From Acidimicrobiaceae bacterium (GTDB lineage: Bacteria; Actinomycetota; Acidimicrobiia; Acidimicrobiales; RAAP-2), in the NCBI GenBank assembly GCA_030838245.1, contig JAUTXB010000102.1:1-10112 (forward strand): a stretch of DNA of 10,112 nucleotides, in the 5' to 3' direction. Under the pieces are notes generated by a model. The model saw only the letters and a program-made list of their open reading frames with translations, did no database searches and was not told the origin of the DNA. Shown here piece after piece: positions 6,221 through 10,112 of the stretch. The position numbers and the translations under genes were made by a program. Numbering within the stretch: the stretch's first letter is position 1; every line of letters starts with the position of its first letter.

Positions 6221-7057
6221 ATGCGCGTTGCCAATGTCGAAGGACGGATGCACCTGCTCGTGGGCGACGAGGCAATCGACGTGGCCGAGGCGTCGGGGGG
6301 CGCGCTGCCGAGCGACCCCCAGGCCTGCTTGGACGTATGGGGCGACGTGGTGGCGTGGGCCGAAGGGCCTTCGGTTTCCGGGCCGACGGCTCAGCCCGGT
6401 ACCCGCCTGGCTCCGGTTCCCCGGCCCAGACAAGTACTGGGCATCGCCCTCAACTACCAGCTTCACGTGGGGGAATCGGACTTCTCCGCCCCCGAAGAGC
6501 CATCGGCGTTCACCAAGTTCCCCAGTTGCATCGCCGGGCCGGGCTCGGACATACCGATCGGCAGCGGCACTGTCGACTGGGAAGTGGAGCTGGTGGCGGT
6601 CATCGGCCGGAGCGCCCATCACATCCCCGAGGGTCGGGGGTGGGACTACGTCGCCGGCCTCACCGTGGGCCAGGACATCTCCGACCGAACCGTGCAACTG
6701 CGACCTCCGGCGCCGCAGTTCTCACTGGGAAAGTCGTTCCCGGCGTTCGGGCCCATCGGACCGGAGCTGGTGACCCCAGACGAGCTCGACGACCCCGACG
6801 ATCTCCGGATCGAGTGCGCGGTCAACGGCCGCCAAGTGCAGTTGGCTCGCACCTCCGAGCTCATCTTCTCGGTCCCCGAGCTGGTCAGCCGGCTGTCGGC
6901 CATCATCACCCTCTATCCCGGGGACCTCATCTTCACCGGTACGCCGGCCGGCGTGGGCCACGCCCGGACTCCGCCCGAGTATCTCCGACCCGGCGACCAG
7001 CTCACCAGCACCATCGAGGGGATCGGGACCCTCCACAACAACTGCGTGGCGCCATGA
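6221..7057 (+). CDS. Fumarylacetoacetate hydrolase (FAH) family protein
   Basis: The protein is 278 aa with the FAH catalytic domain after an about 65-residue N-terminal part. Family members cleave C-C bonds of 1,3-dicarbonyls, decarboxylate or hydrate dienoic acids using Mg or Mn. Visible motifs are LNYQLHVGES (77-86, with the catalytic-type His), metal ligands Glu121 and Glu123 in DWEVEL and Asp152 in GQDISDR, Lys171 in LGKSF, and the closing GDLIFTGTPAGVG (234-246). All metal ligands are present, so it should be active. The start ATG 6221 has TAGGAG about eight bases upstream; the frame is open earlier, but that part overlaps the thioesterase. The gap from the thioesterase is 34 bp. It probably handles a ring-opened intermediate; the substrate is unknown. 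Confidence 0.91.
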   Translation: MRVANVEGRMHLLVGDEAIDVAEASGGALPSDPQACLDVWGDVVAWAEGPSVSGPTAQPGTRLAPVPRPRQVLGIALNYQLHVGESDFSAPEEPSAFTKFPSCIAGPGSDIPIGSGTVDWEVELVAVIGRSAHHIPEGRGWDYVAGLTVGQDISDRTVQLRPPAPQFSLGKSFPAFGPIGPELVTPDELDDPDDLRIECAVNGRQVQLARTSELIFSVPELVSRLSAIITLYPGDLIFTGTPAGVGHARTPPEYLRPGDQLTSTIEGIGTLHNNCVAP

Positions 7058-7072
7058 GGAGACGGCGTCTCC
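7058..7072 (+). repeat. Perfect 15-bp palindrome just after the FAH-family stop codon
   Basis: GGAGACGGCGTCTCC has 7-bp arms around a single central G; as RNA it would fold as a 6-bp stem with a GGC loop. It starts at the base after the TGA and sits in the 49-bp gap before the MDR gene. No T-run follows, so it is not a classic intrinsic terminator. It could be an mRNA-stabilising hairpin, a weak attenuator or a protein site. Confidence 0.6.
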
Positions 7073-7106
7073 GAGCCGTACCGACACGAGCGCCCCGGCA
7101 GGACCC

Positions 7107-8045
7107 ATGCTCGCCCTCATAGTGGCCCCGGACAGTCCGACCGGCCTGACGCGACGAGAGGTGAGCGACCCGGTCCCCGCCCCCTTCGAGGCGGTCGTGC
7201 GCGTCCACGCCTTCTCCTTGAACCGGGGCGAGGTCGGTCACATCCGAACCCTTCCGGCCGGAACGGCAATGGGATGGGACGTCGCCGGAACGGTGGCCCA
7301 GGCGGCGGCGGACGGGTCGGGGCCTGCTGTGGGCAGCCGGGTGTTCGGGTACACCGAGAACCGGGGGGCATGGGCCGCGCTGGCCGCGGTTCCCACCGCC
7401 ACCCTGGCCGTGCTCCCGGCCGAGGTGGGATTCGACCACGGTTCGACTCTGGGCGTGGCCGGGCTGACCGCGCTCTACGCCCTTCGCCTGGGTGGCTCCC
7501 TGCTCGGACGGACGGTCATCGTCACCGGCGCGGCCGGCGGAGTCGGGCGCCTGGCCATCCAGCTGGCCTCCCAGTCCGGCGCCGACGTGATCGCCATCGT
7601 GGGTAACGACCCCTCGCGCACTGAGGCCGTCACCGAGTTGGGCATCCCCGGTCTCAGCGTGGAGCAGGGCTTGTCCGGTAGCGGGGTTCCCGCCCACCTG
7701 ATCCTCGAGTCGGTGGGTGGTTCCTCGCTCTCCGCCGCCTTCACCCGAGTGGCCCCGGGCGGGGCCATTGTCACCTACGGTCGCTCTTCGGGTGATCCCG
7801 GCGCCGTTCCCCCAGACTGGTTCTTCGCCAACGCCACGCTGCACGGCCTCAGCTTCTCCCACCATCGAGCGACCGACGCAACGTCGCCGACCGCGCTGGC
7901 CATACTCGGGCGCCTGGTGGCGGAGGGCCGACTCGACACCGGCATCAGCTGGCAACGAAGCTGGGACGAGGTCGACAGCGCCATCGAAGCATTGCGGGAA
8001 CGGCGAGTATCGGGAAAGGCCGTCCTCCATGTCGTGGACGGATGA
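7107..8045 (+). CDS. Zinc-independent MDR oxidoreductase (quinone oxidoreductase/enoyl reductase-like)
   Basis: The protein is 312 aa. The N-terminal GroES-like domain has SLNRGEV (37-43) and GWDVAGTV (56-63), and the Rossmann domain has the nucleotide loop GAAGGVGRLAIQLA (141-154). It lacks the GHE and cysteine zinc ligands, which places it with the NADPH quinone oxidoreductase/acryloyl-CoA reductase-like branch rather than zinc alcohol dehydrogenases. Members reduce activated C=C bonds or quinones in the cytosol. The start ATG 7107 has only a modest AGGA four bases upstream. Its TGA overlaps the possible ATG of the next gene, showing tight operon structure. It may reduce or oxidise an enone/enoyl intermediate of the pathway; the substrate is unknown. 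Confidence 0.88.
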   Translation: MLALIVAPDSPTGLTRREVSDPVPAPFEAVVRVHAFSLNRGEVGHIRTLPAGTAMGWDVAGTVAQAAADGSGPAVGSRVFGYTENRGAWAALAAVPTATLAVLPAEVGFDHGSTLGVAGLTALYALRLGGSLLGRTVIVTGAAGGVGRLAIQLASQSGADVIAIVGNDPSRTEAVTELGIPGLSVEQGLSGSGVPAHLILESVGGSSLSAAFTRVAPGGAIVTYGRSSGDPGAVPPDWFFANATLHGLSFSHHRATDATSPTALAILGRLVAEGRLDTGISWQRSWDEVDSAIEALRERRVSGKAVLHVVDG

Positions 8046-8545
8046 GCGAGGGGGACACGGTGACAGAGAACCAGACAGCAGACAACCAGACAGCACTGGC
8101 CGAACGGGTGCAGCGGCTGGAGGACCTCGAAGAGATCCGCCAGCTCTTCATCGACTACGGGCACTACCTCGACAGCGGTAATTTTGCCGCCTACGGGGGG
8201 CTGTTCGCCGACGACGGCGAGGTACTGCTGGGCCCGGTCGGGCGGGCAAAGGGCCCGGCGGCCATCGAGGCCCTCATGGCCAAGACCCTGGACGGGGCAC
8301 GGGGCTCGAGCTTCCACATCGTGTCCAACCCGATCATCGAACTGCACGGCGACCAGGCCACCACCGAGGTCATGTGGACGGTGATCGCTCGCGACGCCCA
8401 GGACCACACCACGGTAAGCATGCTCGGCCGCCATCGGGACACGCTGATCAGAGAGCGTGGACGCTGGCGGTTTCTCCGGCGTCAGGGTTTCATCGACATC
8501 CCCAGCCGCTACCGCACAGCCGAGGACCCCGAGGCGACGTCGTAA
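8042..8545 (+). CDS. SnoaL-like / NTF2-fold protein
   Basis: The protein is 167 aa with the alpha+beta cone fold typical of SnoaL_4-type proteins. It has an opening helix RLEDLEEIRQLFIDYGHYLD, then FADDGEV, the FHIVSNPIIELHGD strand pair, and GRHRDTLIRERGRWRF near the C-terminus. Relatives are isomerases, dehydratases, hydrolases or small-ligand binders; no activity can be assigned here. Two starts are possible. ATG 8042 overlaps the previous TGA as ATGA but has a weak ribosome site. GTG 8060 has GAGGGGG five bases upstream and would give 161 aa. The conserved part begins after both. It is the last gene of the rightward operon and faces tetR, with 45 bp between their stops. That gap holds only an imperfect palindrome and no clear terminator. 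Confidence 0.85.
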   Translation: MSEGDTVTENQTADNQTALAERVQRLEDLEEIRQLFIDYGHYLDSGNFAAYGGLFADDGEVLLGPVGRAKGPAAIEALMAKTLDGARGSSFHIVSNPIIELHGDQATTEVMWTVIARDAQDHTTVSMLGRHRDTLIRERGRWRFLRRQGFIDIPSRYRTAEDPEATS

Positions 8546-8590
8546 GGTCGTCCTCCGGCGGTCAGACGGCCAGGGCTGCTCTCGCCGCGC

Positions 8591-9277
8591 TCAGGCCTTG
8601 GCGCCGGCGTCCCAGTGCGGGCCACCGAGACCGCGGACGATGAACTGGGCATACCAGTCGGCCACGTTCTCCTTGGAGAGCCGCCCTTTGGGCTGATGCC
8701 ATTCCTGGGTGCTGTTGAGCAACTCGAACACGGTGATGGTGGCCAGGGAGACATCCACGGCCGGGTCGAAAGCACCGTCTTTGACCCCTTGAATGAGGAT
8801 GCTCTTGACGAAGTCGCTGAAGTTGTCCCGTCGCTCGATCACCAATTTGAGCCGCTTGGGGCTCAGCCGGGTAAAGGAGCGCTCGGCCACCCGGTAGCCC
8901 CGCTGCTCTTTCAGGGTCAGGGTGATCCATCGCTTGATGAACGCAGTGAGGCGGACCGGTGCGGAGGCCGAGGCGGTGGCCTCGTCCTCTTCCATGGTGG
9001 TCAGGTAGAGGGTCTGGGCCCGGTCGACGATCTCGAAGAGGAGGTCCTCTTTCGTCTTGATGTAGTAGTAGATGCTTCCCTTGAGGATGCCGACCTCGGA
9101 CGCGATCTCTTGGAGACTGGTTCCCTCGTAGCCGTTCTTGAGGAATGTCTCCGACGCCACCTCGATGATCTCCTCCCAGCGGGCCTCGCTGTCCATCGGC
9201 TTGGAGCGCCGCGCGTTGGGCCTCGGTTTGGCCGGGCCGATCCCACTGGGTGATTGGGTTCCTTTAGTACTTGCCAC
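8591..9277 (-). CDS. TetR family transcriptional regulator (KstR2/FadR-like)
   Basis: The protein is 228 aa. A basic, probably disordered N-tail (1-30) is followed by the TetR DNA-binding domain: helix 1 RWEEIIEVASETFLKNG (33-49), then the HTH TSLQEIASEVGILKGSIYYYIKTKEDLL (53-80). The GILKGSIYYY recognition region resembles KstR2-type regulators of acyl-CoA pathways. The C-terminal helical ligand domain (about 105-215) ends with VADWYAQFIVRGLG. By analogy it would repress in the absence of an acyl-CoA effector; both effector and target are inferred. The likely site is the inverted repeat at 5251-5264. The start is GTG 9277 with AAAGGA upstream; Met28 is an alternative that keeps the HTH. It lies 117 bp after the SDR gene and converges on the rightward operon. 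Confidence 0.93.
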   Translation of the reverse strand: MASTKGTQSPSGIGPAKPRPNARRSKPMDSEARWEEIIEVASETFLKNGYEGTSLQEIASEVGILKGSIYYYIKTKEDLLFEIVDRAQTLYLTTMEEDEATASASAPVRLTAFIKRWITLTLKEQRGYRVAERSFTRLSPKRLKLVIERRDNFSDFVKSILIQGVKDGAFDPAVDVSLATITVFELLNSTQEWHQPKGRLSKENVADWYAQFIVRGLGGPHWDAGAKA

Positions 9278-9394
9278 GAGATTCCTTTAATTGCTTACGT
9301 TGGTGCTGAGCAGGGTCGGCGTCGATGGCCCGATGGCCATGTTCCCCGAGAAACCGGGTTGAGCTTATCGACCAGGGTGCGGACCTCACGGGAT
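9278..9394 (-). promoter_or_regulatory. tetR upstream region with small repeats
   Basis: The gap between the SDR stop and tetR is 117 bp. It holds AAAGGA before the tetR GTG, a tandem CGATGGCC repeat (9323-9338) and the inverted repeat ATGGCC-CGAT-GGCCAT (9325-9340). It also has one ACCAACG half-site on the minus strand (about 9298-9304). I see no convincing -35/-10 pair and no hairpin with a T-run, so tetR could be read from the SDR promoter or its own. Confidence 0.35.
9325..9340. repeat. 16-bp inverted repeat upstream of tetR
   Basis: ATGGCC and GGCCAT arms flank CGAT. It lies 48 bp before the tetR start, where an autoregulatory operator could sit, but its sequence differs from the repeat at 5251-5264. 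Given the GC-rich context, chance is quite possible. Confidence 0.35.
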
Positions 9395-10112
9395 CTAGTG
9401 GAACGTCTCGCCGGCATTGGTGTCGATGGCCTGACCGGTCATCGCCGCCGAGAGCTCCGAAGCCAGGAAGACCACGGCACGGGCACACTCCTCGTCGGTG
9501 GCCAACCGGGGCAACGAGACATCGTTCACCATCACGTCCACCTGCTCGTCGAACGACGTGCCTCGCTGTTCGGCCAGATGTCCGATATAGGTGTGCAGGG
9601 ATGGCCCCCACATCCGACCGGGCACCACCGTGTTGACCCGGATGTCGTAGGGCCCGAGCTCACGGGCCAAGACGTGCGACGCGGTGAGGAGGGCGGCCTT
9701 AGACGAGGCGTAGGCTCCTCGGCCGGCCCGAACCCGCCGCACGATCTGGGAGCCTACGAACACGACCGTGCCGCCCGTCCGCCGCTTGAGGGCCGGGATG
9801 GCCGCTTTCACCAGCCGCAGCGATCCGAAGAAGTTGACGTCAAAGGCCGGCATCCACGAGTCCACATCCGCCTCCTCCAACGTGACGTTGTAGGACCCGG
9901 TGGCAAAGGCATTGGCCACCACACTGTCCACGCCACCGAACCGGTCCTCGGTCGCGGCCACCAGGGAGCGGCAATCCTCGTCGGCAGTGACGTCGCACGG
10001 CGTCACGCTCAGGTGCGTGGCCCCGTAGCGCTCACCCAACTCGGTAGCCAGTTCGTCCAGGTAGCCCCGGGACCGGGCGCTGAGCATGACCGAACCGCCG
10101 GCGGCGGCGGCG
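9395..10112 (-). CDS. Short-chain dehydrogenase/reductase (classical SDR), 5' end cut off
   Basis: The open frame runs through the right edge; the last visible codons read AAAAGGSVMLSARSRG, so the start and the TGxxxGxG cofactor loop lie outside. A Met at 10087 is internal, not the start. Visible SDR parts are CDVT (the acidic adenine-binding turn), VVANAFATG in place of NNAG, FDVNFFGS, VGSQIVR carrying the catalytic Ser, the YASSK active-site Tyr/Lys motif, VVPGRMWGPS and the C-terminal GQAIDTNAGE. All visible catalytic residues are intact. SDRs interconvert alcohols and ketones with NAD(P); here it may oxidise a hydroxyl of the pathway intermediate. The gene precedes tetR on the same strand. 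The substrate and cofactor preference cannot be told. Confidence 0.9.
   Translation of the reverse strand, partial: AAAAGGSVMLSARSRGYLDELATELGERYGATHLSVTPCDVTADEDCRSLVAATEDRFGGVDSVVANAFATGSYNVTLEEADVDSWMPAFDVNFFGSLRLVKAAIPALKRRTGGTVVFVGSQIVRRVRAGRGAYASSKAALLTASHVLARELGPYDIRVNTVVPGRMWGPSLHTYIGHLAEQRGTSFDEQVDVMVNDVSLPRLATDEECARAVVFLASELSAAMTGQAIDTNAGETFH

Noticed and set aside
7002..8096. 364-codon minus-strand open frame opposite the MDR gene
   Set aside because: It is antisense to a gene with intact Rossmann and MDR motifs; no domain in the product.
8557..8571. Possible bidirectional terminator in the convergent gap (GGCGGTCAGACGGCC)
   Set aside because: The stem has a mismatch, a one-base centre and no T-run on either strand, so I do not call it a terminator.
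8615..9253. 212-codon plus-strand open frame opposite tetR
   Set aside because: It is the complement of a clear TetR HTH gene; composition is shadow-like.
9288..9300. KstR2-like half-site (TTGCTT) upstream of tetR
   Set aside because: Only one 6-bp half is present, with no AAGCAA arm at the right spacing; likely chance.
10085..10087. ATG at 10087 as the SDR start
   Set aside because: The frame continues upstream with AAAAGGSV, which is SDR-like sequence, and the cofactor loop would be missing if translation began here.

Overview
The window is high-GC DNA (about 65% by eye) from an actinobacterium-like genome. The signs are frequent GTG starts, paired FadE-type acyl-CoA dehydrogenases, a TetR regulator of the CoA-catabolism type, and amidohydrolase-2 and SnoaL-like proteins common in Mycobacteriales and Acidimicrobiia. 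The exact taxon cannot be fixed from sequence alone. No RNA gene, insertion sequence, phage gene or CRISPR array was seen.

Layout. Two operons diverge from a 301-bp control region (5025-5325). The leftward operon reads, in order of transcription: acyl-CoA dehydrogenase A (5024-3855), acyl-CoA dehydrogenase B (3832-2711), ACMSD-like amidohydrolase (2637-1402), an epoxide-hydrolase-like alpha/beta hydrolase (about 1345-179) and a zinc alcohol dehydrogenase that runs off the left edge (145-1). The rightward operon reads: TesB-like thioesterase (5326-6186), fumarylacetoacetate-hydrolase-family protein (6221-7057), zinc-free MDR oxidoreductase (7107-8045) and SnoaL-like protein (8042-8545). A TetR repressor gene (9277-8591) converges on the rightward operon. 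An SDR oxidoreductase, cut off at its 5' end by the right edge (9395-10112), precedes tetR on the same strand.

The control region holds a 14-bp inverted repeat, ACCAATCGTTTGGT (5251-5264), lying between or overlapping the -35 elements of two back-to-back promoter candidates. It also holds two small leader ORFs on the minus strand ahead of the dehydrogenase operon. A second, perfect 15-bp palindrome lies right after the FAH-family stop codon (7058-7072).

How the genes may work together (inference): this looks like a CoA-dependent catabolic cluster for an unidentified cyclic or branched carbon source. The paired dehydrogenases would desaturate an acyl-CoA. SDR, MDR and zinc dehydrogenases would handle alcohol/ketone/enone steps. 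The amidohydrolase would decarboxylate or hydrolyse, the FAH-family enzyme would cleave a 1,3-dicarbonyl or hydrate an enoic acid, and the TesB-like protein would release CoA. No CoA ligase, enoyl-CoA hydratase, thiolase or oxygenase lies in the window, so the substrate cannot be named. Two enzyme homologues lack a hallmark catalytic residue: the epoxide-hydrolase-like protein has Gly where the Asp nucleophile should be, and the TesB-like protein has Ala where the catalytic Asp should be. The two dehydrogenases show complementary motif losses, as expected of an obligate alpha2beta2 enzyme.
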